DNA of 64,000 nucleotides from Cystobacter ferrugineus (GTDB lineage Bacteria > Myxococcota > Myxococcia > Myxococcales > Myxococcaceae): positions 1 through 64,000 of the forward strand of contig NZ_MPIN01000018.1 in NCBI RefSeq assembly GCF_001887355.1. The letters are read 5' to 3'. Each line of letters opens with the position of its first letter. Within the stretch, counting starts at the first letter, position 1. The translations under genes and the position numbers were made by a program. A model generated the notes under the pieces. It saw nothing but the letters and a program-made list of their open reading frames with translations, was not told the DNA's origin and did no database searches. Of this stretch, positions 47,601 through 55,803 are shown piece by piece.

Positions 47601-48931
47601 TCGGGCTCCTCATCGCGGATTGCGACGTGAGGACCAGCGGGACCGCCAATATCGGCGGAGGCATCATCCTCGCCACCAATTACCTGATGGGCATCTGGTA
47701 CGGCTCGGGAGAAGGAGAGGGGGAGGAGGGTGACACACCGAACCAACCGCCGCAGGAGCGCCGGTTCCAGGACGTGTTCATTCATGACAATCGAATCCGT
47801 TCTGTCGGAGCGGGAATCAAGATCAGGAGCGAATTCGACAGCGAGGCTCCCGGCAGTGTCGTGGATCGCATCTCCATCCGCGGCAATGACATCGAATTGG
47901 TCGGGGAGCGTGGAATCTATTACAGGCATACCACGGGAACGCTGGATGAAAAGGGCGAATCGGCCCAGGTCGTGATCGCAGACAATCAAATACGTGGAAG
48001 GGGCTCTGAATGGTTCAATCTCCAGGTCATCATGGTGCAAAACGCCACCATGGGGATCATGGCCGTGGAGGGAAACACCATCCAGTTCCAGGCTTCGGCT
48101 TCGGAGCGTTCCATAGATGCGCTCAGGTTTTTCTTCGTAGATTCGGTTCGTGTCGCGAGGAACCGTATCGACGTCCGCAGGTTTACCGCCGGTGATTATG
48201 AGGACTGCGGGATGGCCGCATGGTATTGCCAAGACATGGTGTTCTCTGGCAATGAGCTGGATTCCGCGCCAGGGAACAAGGTGGTGCCCGCTGAATTCAA
48301 TTCTTGTGAGCGGTTGGTATTGGAAGGAAATACGCTGGGAGCCTTCTACAAGAGCTTCCGTGTCTATTACTGCTCCAATGTCGTCGTTCGTGGAAACCGG
48401 GCCCGGTGTCATCTGTTTCTCTACTCGTTGGGCGGGAATGCTCTCCTGGCTGATAATTTCGTCGAGCACGGCGGCGGGGCAGTTGAAACCGTTCTTTCTG
48501 AAAATGGTAACGGGGTCGCGGGTACGCACCTCTATGCCATGGTGAGTGATTCAATCCTGGCCATGGGCAATCGTGTCACGGGAGGCCACCTCGCCATCTA
48601 CCCGAATGTGATATACGTGGGTGGTGCGCCGAGGGAGCACGAAGTCACCCTCCACGTGGAGGGCAATTTCGCGGGGACCGTGACGGTCGGCAACTACACG
48701 GCCACCAGTGTCACTGGCATTCCCAATGGTGCGTTCGCCACCCCGGTTTCTGGGACACGCGCCATGGTGGTCAACAACATGGCGACGAACCTGATCAAGA
48801 CCAACACCTACAACAAGCTGCTCATGACGAACAACATGGCTCCGAGTCTCAGGGTTGGTTCCGGCGAAGTGGGCAGCACGAGCAGCACGAGCAACTCGGC
48901 CGTCTCGACCGCCAACAACCTCAGGCAGTGA
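44696..48931 (+). CDS. DUF6519-type protein with beta-helix: candidate tail fibre
   Basis: 1411 residues; AAGGAGA precedes the ATG. Residues ~1-500 are a DUF6519-like domain found in myxobacterial eCIS loci (LSRGHRPDRKRGKDYRRVLL, QQGRVLLDSDLAATTDALDT). After a linker with CC (GGGCCQVE) a long right-handed beta helix runs from ~640 to 1350, with repeated NxI/NxV rungs (VFIHDNRIRS, RISIRGNDIELV, VVIADNQIRG, MVFSGNELDS, LVLEGNTLGA). Such helices bind glycans or receptors, so this is the best target-recognition candidate. The DNA from ~47.7 to 48.6 kb is AT-richer than the rest. Confidence 0.72.
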   Translation: MKADLSRGHRPDRKRGKDYRRVLLQQGRVLLDSDLAATTDALDTGLRTLARNVAGESGTHDQGFLITPGRLMALFETLDGVTRDASSQALFKHYLDYGRRYQGRLPSLYLGGLLAWGKVTVALRSAPRPGTKLRLWACLPSGAKLVVGMQGVPDQQVTGSDAQAFKPYDITVPVGTTPTAWLNLSFANPAASPDPTREAWIGLIEEFETAAGEPRFWVKRGHYLLGGYPLTLQEDGSFPSVTFPAGLLHDSQATPDKASPGQRFLAFLEGWERLVTHVEDPGLLEQALGGTLDTCARTQAVGQVKLVACPAGLTPAQVLNAFRTVKAPKGTLQIGTASQSTSADPCAIPEAEGYTGGDNRLYRFEVHEWTQGTGLGSFSLKWSRNNGAEVFRVVSKTDFGIISRLGLAPGANLRDGDLVEFLDERVELGDHTPAALDGTGFTPSRRAAGALYYVREVLEDLGQIELIDPATGAPIWLAYSMSETAIPKLRRWHGLLKSGEGTASGDTLVFTVDGIEVKVGGPAGGADLFRPGDYWQYEARKLYANDNGAWVASPHGPERLHAPLALFEFKGPDLPVELVEWYGGRGSPLFELEADDVAFNGARAGTSATTVQGALDELFQRQGGGCCQVETGPEPIPTPTTDDAARINNLILTKLPKGGVICLRPGVYYFRSQLSIAGMPIELRGCPDAVIVSDAAGKTPIVVGTGGALLLSGLVVCTRSTSPGPALIEVSGNASLTVKECGLFHVGPTTGPVNPGTAILTPGTIPSSFTFNAPPYELPYPFPEGSSSTTNAPTIQIDDSVILARWGILASNLKSITMNGTIGHCGNGVVRVEEELAYVHLSGCGLHTDVPNTVFDSLRASDPLAIQHDAQVLLEKGWDYADPAGMPLLVRDLFGGVVTDSWFFGALGFCARFATRLELRGNHYTGTSGLRLDNVTRSKLIGEQLEVWRSDSLEPDGSPVGIFIVRSALGLLIADCDVRTSGTANIGGGIILATNYLMGIWYGSGEGEGEEGDTPNQPPQERRFQDVFIHDNRIRSVGAGIKIRSEFDSEAPGSVVDRISIRGNDIELVGERGIYYRHTTGTLDEKGESAQVVIADNQIRGRGSEWFNLQVIMVQNATMGIMAVEGNTIQFQASASERSIDALRFFFVDSVRVARNRIDVRRFTAGDYEDCGMAAWYCQDMVFSGNELDSAPGNKVVPAEFNSCERLVLEGNTLGAFYKSFRVYYCSNVVVRGNRARCHLFLYSLGGNALLADNFVEHGGGAVETVLSENGNGVAGTHLYAMVSDSILAMGNRVTGGHLAIYPNVIYVGGAPREHEVTLHVEGNFAGTVTVGNYTATSVTGIPNGAFATPVSGTRAMVVNNMATNLIKTNTYNKLLMTNNMAPSLRVGSGEVGSTSSTSNSAVSTANNLRQ

Positions 48932-48939
48932 GGAGCGCC

Positions 48940-49725
48940 ATGAAACCGACAGCCACGATGTTCGATCGTCTGCGCGTCCGGCCTCCCGAGGTGTCCGAGG
49001 CCAAGACGCGCCCGGAGAAACAGCCCGGCTCCCGCCCGGATAAGAAACGAATCCCACTCGGGCAGCGCCTGCGCGAAGTGGTCGACGCCCTGGGCCGCGC
49101 CGGGACCGAGGCAGAGCGGAATCAGCTCCAGCTCCAGCTCGAGAAGCTCCGGACCGAGTCACCCGTGAAGGGCCCCCAGGCCCGCGGCCCGGCCGGTGAG
49201 GTGACGCGGGCCCTCGAGGAGGCCGCCCTCGCCACCCCCAAGCCCACCATGCCCGGCCGTGTCGCCATCCGCGTCACCGGCATGGACGAGGGGAATGTGA
49301 AGATTCCGCTCGGGGAGCTGCGCGTGCGCGTCTCCTCTGGTGACGAGCACGTCGAGGGCCTCACGGACTCCATGGGGCATGTCGTGCTGGCCCTCGAGGC
49401 CACGGGCAGCTTCGAGGTCGAGGTGCTCTCTCCCTCGGGAGAAGTCATCGGCCGCACCACGAGCCGCATGGCGCCCCAGCAGCCCGTGGCCCTGGAGATG
49501 TCCGTCCAGAAGAAGCCCGAGCTGAAGGACGTCTTCGCCCGGGGCCGCGCGTGGCACGACGACCTGAAGCGGCGGGCCGAGCGGATTGAAATCCCCGACA
49601 CCCGGGCCCTCGAGCAGCGCATCGCCTCGCTCGAGGCCACCGTCGCACGCCTCGAGCAGGCCCTCCTGGCCCAGACCCAGGCCAGCCAGAAGCGAGACAC
49701 GGACAAGAAGGGAGACGCCCAGTGA
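48940..49725 (+). CDS. eCIS accessory protein with Ig-like domain and coiled coil
   Basis: 261 residues from ATG 48940 (AGGAG just upstream); a GTG at 48928 overlapping the previous stop would add four residues. Basic disordered head, short coiled coil (LGRAGTEAERNQLQLQLEKL), a beta domain at ~100-175 (RVAIRVTGMDEGNVKIPLGE, EGLTDSMGHVVLALEATGSF) resembling carboxypeptidase-regulatory or Ig folds, and a C-terminal coiled coil (LEQRIASLEATVARLEQALL). Role unknown; structural or fibre-attachment is plausible. Confidence 0.65.
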   Translation: MKPTATMFDRLRVRPPEVSEAKTRPEKQPGSRPDKKRIPLGQRLREVVDALGRAGTEAERNQLQLQLEKLRTESPVKGPQARGPAGEVTRALEEAALATPKPTMPGRVAIRVTGMDEGNVKIPLGELRVRVSSGDEHVEGLTDSMGHVVLALEATGSFEVEVLSPSGEVIGRTTSRMAPQQPVALEMSVQKKPELKDVFARGRAWHDDLKRRAERIEIPDTRALEQRIASLEATVARLEQALLAQTQASQKRDTDKKGDAQ

Positions 49726-50480
49726 GTGACCCCACCCTGACGATTTCGTATTCCAATACCGCCGCGGACCTCGTCCTCCATGCCGCGGATGGCACCACGG
49801 GCACCGTCACCAAGGCGCCGAGCGCGGAGGCTCCCACCCAGGCCAGCCTGACCCGGCCCTTCCTGCTCACCGAGGAGCTCCGGGCCGCCCTCAAGGCGGG
49901 CACCGTCTCCTTCGCCATCCCCGCCAACCCCACTCCCGAGCAGCAGGCCCTCTTCGTGGAGGTGCTGCGCTTCCTGTTCCGGGGCGTCGGCTCCGAGCTC
50001 ATCGCCGCGGGCAGGCGGATGCTGGACGGCGAGCGGGCGCTCGAGCAGCAGCGGGACTCCTACAACGCGAGCCACCAGCAGGTGACGCAGTTCATCACCG
50101 CCGGCGGGCCCCTCGCGGCGGGGGCCAAGAACCTCGCGGACGCCATGAAGGGGATGCTCGTGCCCAAGGCCGAGCAGGCCGCCGTCACCGCCGCCCAGCA
50201 GGCGCTCGATACCCTGGACCAGAACTTCCTCACCCAGATGAACGCCGGCAACGACGCCACCCCGGCGCAGCTCCAGGCCTATGTGACCCAGCGCAAGGCG
50301 CTCGAGGCCGCCCTGGCCTCCGCCCAGGCCACGCTCGCCCAGGCCACGCAGGCCCTCGAGGCCGAGTTCGGTGCGGCACAGAAGGAGCTCGCCGCGGCGG
50401 CGGCCGTCATGGCGAACCTCAAACAAAGCAACATCGGCACCGCGCTCTCCTGGACCTGGACGCCACCGTCCGTGCCCTGA
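49722..50480 (+). CDS. eCIS accessory coiled-coil protein, function unknown
   Basis: 252 residues, GTGA-coupled to the preceding gene. Short beta head (LTISYSNTAADLVLHAADGT), then mainly Ala/Gln-rich helix (RALEQQRDSYNASHQQVTQF, AAVTAAQQALDTLDQNFLTQ, ALEAALASAQATLAQATQAL). It ends with SWTWTPPSVP. It could be a ruler, chaperone or part of cargo delivery. I recognise no family. It lies directly before the DUF4157 gene. Confidence 0.6.
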   Translation: MSDPTLTISYSNTAADLVLHAADGTTGTVTKAPSAEAPTQASLTRPFLLTEELRAALKAGTVSFAIPANPTPEQQALFVEVLRFLFRGVGSELIAAGRRMLDGERALEQQRDSYNASHQQVTQFITAGGPLAAGAKNLADAMKGMLVPKAEQAAVTAAQQALDTLDQNFLTQMNAGNDATPAQLQAYVTQRKALEAALASAQATLAQATQALEAEFGAAQKELAAAAAVMANLKQSNIGTALSWTWTPPSVP

Positions 50481-50491
50481 TGGGGTGATCC

Positions 50492-53400
50492 ATGGGCTCC
50501 ACGACCGCTCGGCAAGCGCCCGCGGCTTCCCCCAAGGAGGCCTCCGCCTCCAAGAAGCCGGCCCAGGCGAGCAGCGCCCCTCCCACGTCCGAGGCCCCCA
50601 CGGCCCAGGCGCTGGGCGCGGGCCGTGCCCTGCCTCCGACCACGCGCCAGCGGATGGAGCGTGCCTTCGGGCGGTCGTTCTCGGACGTGAGCGTGCACAC
50701 CGGGCCCGAGGCGGAGTCCGCGGCCAGCACGCACGGCGCCGAGGCCCTCACCCAGGGCAGCAGCATCGCCTTCGGCGCGGGCCGGTACCAACCCGGGAGC
50801 GAGGCGGGAGACAAGCTGATCGCCCACGAACTGGCGCACGTGGTGCAGCAGAGCGGAGGCGGCGCCTCGCTCCAGGAGAAGAGCCTGGTGTCCGGCCCGG
50901 CCGAGCCCGCGGAGCAGGAGGCCGATGCCGTGGCCGCGCGCGTCGTGCGCGGCGAGTCCGCGGGACTCCGGTCTGGCGGGCAGGTGCCCACCACGCGTGA
51001 GCGCCTCATGCGCAAGGCGCTCGCCGGAGCGACGCTCGCGCCCATGGTGCCCGTGCCGGTGACGACTCCGGCCGCGGGAACCGCCGAGTCCCTGGCCGAG
51101 GACTCGGCCGACAGCGGCCTGGCCGAGGTGGCTCCGTCGCGCGGGAAGCGTGAGCCGCGCTGGCCCTGGGGCGGTGCTCCCACGGCGGAGCGCGCCATGC
51201 CTCCGGCCGTCCAGGCCGAGGCCCACGAGCGCACCCGTCCGGCGCCCGTGGAAGGCACGGACTCGCGGAAGGCCGAGGCGAATGCGCCCGGGGGGCCAGG
51301 GTCCGCTGCCGTCCCCGTGGCTGGCAAGGAGGAGGGCCCGAGGGACCAGAAGGCCACGGCCGCGACACCGCGCGCCCCCGGAGCCCCGAGACGCGCACCT
51401 GTCACTCCGGTGGGTGCTGGCACCGCGGTACGTGGCGTCGAGCTGACGGTGCATGCCGCCGCGGGACGGCTGGGGGCTCCCTCTCCGGCGGGCACTCTCG
51501 CGCGGAGCACTCTGAGTGCCACGCCTGGCGCGCCCACAGCAGTCGCTGCTCCCCGGGCGGTGCCTGCTCCAGCCGCCGTCATGCCCGCGCCCACAGCGCT
51601 CGCTGCGCCCCAGCCAATGCCTGCTCCGGCCACGCCCACGCATGGTGCGCCCACGGCGGCCGCGGCTCCCCAAGCGGCACCTGCTTCCGCGGGGGGGGCC
51701 GTGCCAGCCAGCGCGGGGCCCGGGATGGAAGCGGGTGGGGCGGAGGGTGGAGCGGAAGCCACCGTGACCGAGGAGAAGATGGACGCGGCGCGCCCCGAGG
51801 AGGAGGCCGCCGCCGAGGCCTTGCAGGACGGTGAGATCGAAGCCGGACCCGATTCCGACGACGTGGCGGCCGAGGCGCCCACGGCCGAAGCACCCACGGG
51901 CGCGGCGAAGCTGGCGCCCGAGTCCGCTCCTCTCTCGGGTGGCGCGGAAGGGGAGAGCGTCCCGGCGTCCGAGCCGGCCGTGGCGGACGCGCCCCAGCCC
52001 GCGGAGAGTCCCGAGGATCGGCAGGCGCGCGAGGCGGAGCAGGCGCCCTTCGCGGAGCAGGCCCCATCCTCTCCCGAGTCCGCCTCGGCGGAAGACGCGG
52101 CGCTGTCCCCGGGCGAGCAGCAGGCGGCCATGGCCTCGCTGGAGGAGGGCACGGCGGCGGGCGGTGGAGGTGAAGCGGGAGGGGGCGGCGGCGGCGGTGG
52201 TGCCATCGCGGAGAAGGCCGCGCCCGAGGTTCCCGACGTCTCCCAGGCCGAGCCCGCCCAGGCGCTCGGCCAGGTGGCGCACCTGCCACCGGCCCAGCTC
52301 TCCCAGGCGCTCTCGGGCGTGGGTCAGGCTGTCTCGCGCTCGGTGGGGGAGAAGCGTGATGAGCTCGCGGCGAGTCCTCCCGAGCTCGAGACGCCCACGG
52401 GCATGGCGGCCAGACCCAGGGGCCTCTCCGTGGTTCCCTCTCCGCTCCCGGGCGAAGTCGCGAGAAGGCCAGACAAGGTGCTCTCGAGCGAGAGCGCGCC
52501 CGTGCCGCGGCCGGAGCCCATGCCCGCGCCGCCGCCCGCGGTGTCGGTGCCCACGCCGGTCCTCCGGGGGGGCGAGCAGGGAGTGATGTCCGCGGGAGAT
52601 GCCGCGCGGCTCGGGGCCTCCATCCAGGGCCTGCCGACGAGTGATCCGGAGCTGTCCACGAGCGCGGGGCCGGCGCCGCTGCTCGCCTTGGATGGCGGCG
52701 CGGATCCAGGGCAGCTCGATGCGCAGCGCACGGAGGTGGAGGCGCGCATCGCCGATGCCCAGGTCCAGGGCCAGGCCGAGGTGGCGCAGCCCATGGGCGA
52801 GGACGAGATCGCCCCGGAGGCCGCGGAAGGCACCCTGAAGGCCGAGGTTGCCCCGGGCGGTGGGGCGGGCGCGGGCGGTGGGGTGGGGGGCGGCGAGGTG
52901 GATGAGGCCGCCTCGATCGTGGCGCAAGAGGAGCATGGCGCGGACATCCAGGCCGCGGTCCTCGCGGGCCAGGGAGACATGGCCACCGAGGAGGCCAGGC
53001 ACGCCGAGGCCGAGGAGCAGGGGCGGCAGAAGACGCGTGAGGAAGCGGATCGGCTGAGCCAGGAGGCGGCCGAGGCGCAGCGCGCGGAGAAGGACGCGGC
53101 CCGGGGAGAGGTCGAGGCGGCGCGCGAGCAGTGGAGCGAGGCGCAGCGCTCCGTGGTGGAGAAGGGCCGGACGGAGGCGGACTCGAAGCAGGAGGCGAGC
53201 CGCGCCCAGGTGCGTCAGGAGAAGGAGCGGGCCGACACCGCCGCGAGCGAGCACCTGGAGAGCGGCGAGCGCGAGGCCGCGCGGCACAAGCGAGAGGGCG
53301 AGGCGAAGGCGGCCCGTCAGAAGGCGCGGGCCGAGAGCGAGTCGGGAGGCTTCCTCGACTGGGTGGCGGACAAGGCCACGGCCTTCTTCGATTCGATCAA

Positions 53401-55768
53401 GGAGGGAATCCGGGCCGCCATCCAGGAGGCGCGCGAGGCCGTCCAGCGCGCGCTCGACGCGGCCAGGAAGCTGGCCCGGGAGGCCATCGAGAGGGCGCGC
53501 CAGGCGGTGGTGGCGGCGATCCGCGAGGCGGGCGAGGCGCTCATCGCCGTGGGCGACACGGTGCTCGCGGCGTTCCCCGAGGCGCGCGCCCGGTTCCGCG
53601 CGAACATCGAGGAGAAGGTCCGGGCGGCGGAGGAGACGGTCAACCGGCTCGCGGAGGAGCTCCAGGCGGGTGTCCAGAAGCTGCTCGACGGGCTGGGGGA
53701 GCTGCTCGACAAGGCGCTGGGGCTGTTGGAGCAGGGGCTGCTCTTCATCGTCGACTCGGTGAGCGCGGCGGTACAGGGGGCCCTCGAGGCGGCCAAGGCG
53801 GCGCTGGAGACGCTCGGGACGTTCGCGCAGCTCATCAAGGACATCGCGGCGAACCCGGGGCAGTGGCTCGCCAACCTGGGCGCGGCGGTGATGGATGGCC
53901 TGCGCAACCACCTGTGGAAGGCGCTCAAGAGCGCGGTGGCGGAGTGGTTCAACCAGAAGCTCGAGGCGGTGCTCGGGCTCGGGACGACGCTGCTCAACCT
54001 GTTGGTGAAGGGCGGTCTGTCGATCGCGAAGATCGGCCAGATGGCCTGGAACGCGCTGAAGGAGGCCATCCCGCCCGCGTTGATCCAACTGCTCGTCGAG
54101 AAGCTGGTGTCGATGATCATCCCCGCGGCGGGCGCGGTGCTGGCCATCATCGAGGGACTGCAGGCGGCGTGGGGGACGGTGAGCCGCATCCTGCAGGCGA
54201 TGGACCGGTTCATCGCCTTCCTGAAGGCGGTGAAGACGGGCGGGGCCGGCCCGCAGTTCGCGAACGCGGTGGCGGCGGGCGCGGTGGCGGTCATCGAGTT
54301 CGTCGCCAACTGGCTGCTCGCGAGGCTGCGCAAGCCCGCGGGAGCGGTGGCGGGCAGGCTCCGGGCCATCGGGCGGAAGATCCTCGACAAGCTCAAGCGG
54401 GCGCTCAAGAAGGTCGGCCAGGCGCTCAAGAAGGCGTGGAGGAAGCTCAAGGCCCGCTTCAAGAAGTCCTTCAAGAGGAAGGGCAAGGGCGAGCAGAAGA
54501 AGGACAAGCGGAAGGCCGCCGAGGAGCGGTTGGACAAGGCCGAGCGGGAACTGAGGCCGCGCATCGCCGGCATGCTCCAGAAGGGGACGCCCGGTGCGCT
54601 GTTCCAGGCCAGACTGCTGGCCTGGCGCATCCAGTACCGCCTGAGCCGGCTGGACGTGCGGCAGCGAGGCGATCGCTTCAACGTCATCGCGGTCATCAAT
54701 CCCCAGCGGGAGCTCGGAGAGGGGCTGAGCGCCTCCGACCAGAAGTTGCTGGCGGCCTTGGACGAGCTCTTCACCCGCGAAGGGGTCGAACTGCTTCGCC
54801 TCGTCCGGGAGATCACCGAGGAGCTCACCCGGAAACATGCCACCCAGGCCAAGGAGCTCGCCACCCAGCAGGGCACCTTCAAGGAGCGCGAGGTCCAGGG
54901 CCGCAGCATCACGGTGGACCGGAACGTCCCCATTCCCGCGGTGGTCGAGTACATCCATCAGCGCGGCAAGCCGACCGAGCCGCACTTCCGTTACGAGTAC
55001 GGGGAGACCTCTGTTCGCGAGAGCTATGTCCCCACGCCTCAGCAGCGCAAGAAGATGGGCCCGGGAGGCCCGCTACCGGACCTCACGGAAGGGCAGGCGC
55101 AGGTCTATGGCCTGGGACAAGGCGGCAGATACAGCGACATCGCCAAGGATCTCCTTCCCAAGATGCGAGCCGCGGGGTTGTCAGACGCACAGATCGCGCA
55201 GAACCTGAGCCTCCTCGTCCAGACGAACACGTTGTTGTCCGATGTCTCCAGCAACAAGGAGCTGGCGAAGATGTTCGTGGCGTTGCAACACCTCCTTTTC
55301 GTCCGTGAGTCGGCCAGAACCCGTGCGAACCTCGCCCACAGCGCGATGATCGTTCAGCTTGCCGCCCAGGGAGACATCAAGGACCTCGCGGAAGCCTTCA
55401 CGGGAGCATCCACGCAGCAGCAGGGCGGAGGAGCGTTGCCTGTATCCTTCGAACAGGCGGCGGGTGCTGCCCGAAGACTCGACCGCGTGCTCGGCTTCGA
55501 GCCTCAGCGCGGTGGTACACCCGCTACCCACGTGCTAGAACTCGCCTGGCGCGAATACGATCTCGTCGTGCGCTGGATTCACGTGCGCTTGCGCATGAAG
55601 GCGAAGACCGGAAAGCTTCAGTTCGATGGCGAGAACAGCCTGGATCAGTATGTCAAAGCCCAGTTCACCGCACTCATGAAGGACAAGGCCCAACTCCGGC
55701 TGTTCATCGAGGGGAACCTGCAGAAGTTCTATGAGAGACGGCCTCCCAAGAGCCCGCCTCCTCCTTGA
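50492..55768 (+). CDS. Giant DUF4157 (eCIS-core) protein, probable cargo effector
   Basis: 1758 residues. Residues ~40-150 are DUF4157 with a metallopeptidase-type HELAHVVQQ (112-120) and FGRSFSDVSVHTGPEAE. DUF4157 is a known marker of eCIS loci, often fused to toxins. Residues ~150-800 are Pro/Ala/Glu-rich and disordered (APTAVAAPRAVPAPAAVMPA). Residues ~830-960 are highly charged coiled coil, ~970-1330 amphipathic to hydrophobic helices (AAIQEAREAVQRALDAARKL, LEQGLLFIVDSVSAAVQGAL), then a Lys-rich stretch. The last ~300 residues form a separate domain (from VVEYIHQRG on) with no family I know. Its downstream neighbour could be an immunity gene. Confidence 0.75.
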   Translation: MGSTTARQAPAASPKEASASKKPAQASSAPPTSEAPTAQALGAGRALPPTTRQRMERAFGRSFSDVSVHTGPEAESAASTHGAEALTQGSSIAFGAGRYQPGSEAGDKLIAHELAHVVQQSGGGASLQEKSLVSGPAEPAEQEADAVAARVVRGESAGLRSGGQVPTTRERLMRKALAGATLAPMVPVPVTTPAAGTAESLAEDSADSGLAEVAPSRGKREPRWPWGGAPTAERAMPPAVQAEAHERTRPAPVEGTDSRKAEANAPGGPGSAAVPVAGKEEGPRDQKATAATPRAPGAPRRAPVTPVGAGTAVRGVELTVHAAAGRLGAPSPAGTLARSTLSATPGAPTAVAAPRAVPAPAAVMPAPTALAAPQPMPAPATPTHGAPTAAAAPQAAPASAGGAVPASAGPGMEAGGAEGGAEATVTEEKMDAARPEEEAAAEALQDGEIEAGPDSDDVAAEAPTAEAPTGAAKLAPESAPLSGGAEGESVPASEPAVADAPQPAESPEDRQAREAEQAPFAEQAPSSPESASAEDAALSPGEQQAAMASLEEGTAAGGGGEAGGGGGGGGAIAEKAAPEVPDVSQAEPAQALGQVAHLPPAQLSQALSGVGQAVSRSVGEKRDELAASPPELETPTGMAARPRGLSVVPSPLPGEVARRPDKVLSSESAPVPRPEPMPAPPPAVSVPTPVLRGGEQGVMSAGDAARLGASIQGLPTSDPELSTSAGPAPLLALDGGADPGQLDAQRTEVEARIADAQVQGQAEVAQPMGEDEIAPEAAEGTLKAEVAPGGGAGAGGGVGGGEVDEAASIVAQEEHGADIQAAVLAGQGDMATEEARHAEAEEQGRQKTREEADRLSQEAAEAQRAEKDAARGEVEAAREQWSEAQRSVVEKGRTEADSKQEASRAQVRQEKERADTAASEHLESGEREAARHKREGEAKAARQKARAESESGGFLDWVADKATAFFDSIKEGIRAAIQEAREAVQRALDAARKLAREAIERARQAVVAAIREAGEALIAVGDTVLAAFPEARARFRANIEEKVRAAEETVNRLAEELQAGVQKLLDGLGELLDKALGLLEQGLLFIVDSVSAAVQGALEAAKAALETLGTFAQLIKDIAANPGQWLANLGAAVMDGLRNHLWKALKSAVAEWFNQKLEAVLGLGTTLLNLLVKGGLSIAKIGQMAWNALKEAIPPALIQLLVEKLVSMIIPAAGAVLAIIEGLQAAWGTVSRILQAMDRFIAFLKAVKTGGAGPQFANAVAAGAVAVIEFVANWLLARLRKPAGAVAGRLRAIGRKILDKLKRALKKVGQALKKAWRKLKARFKKSFKRKGKGEQKKDKRKAAEERLDKAERELRPRIAGMLQKGTPGALFQARLLAWRIQYRLSRLDVRQRGDRFNVIAVINPQRELGEGLSASDQKLLAALDELFTREGVELLRLVREITEELTRKHATQAKELATQQGTFKEREVQGRSITVDRNVPIPAVVEYIHQRGKPTEPHFRYEYGETSVRESYVPTPQQRKKMGPGGPLPDLTEGQAQVYGLGQGGRYSDIAKDLLPKMRAAGLSDAQIAQNLSLLVQTNTLLSDVSSNKELAKMFVALQHLLFVRESARTRANLAHSAMIVQLAAQGDIKDLAEAFTGASTQQQGGGALPVSFEQAAGAARRLDRVLGFEPQRGGTPATHVLELAWREYDLVVRWIHVRLRMKAKTGKLQFDGENSLDQYVKAQFTALMKDKAQLRLFIEGNLQKFYERRPPKSPPPP

Positions 55769-55803
55769 TGTGGTGCCGCATGGATCGCCCTTGAAAGGTG
55801 TTT

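Noticed and set aside
50279-54985. A 1568-codon open frame on the minus strand opposite the DUF4157 gene
   Set aside because: It mirrors the codon structure of the plus-strand gene, is extremely Leu/Arg/His-rich and has no domain; long antisense frames are normal in DNA this GC-rich. The same holds for the minus-strand frames at 30474-32480, 36078-38777 and 6554-8695.
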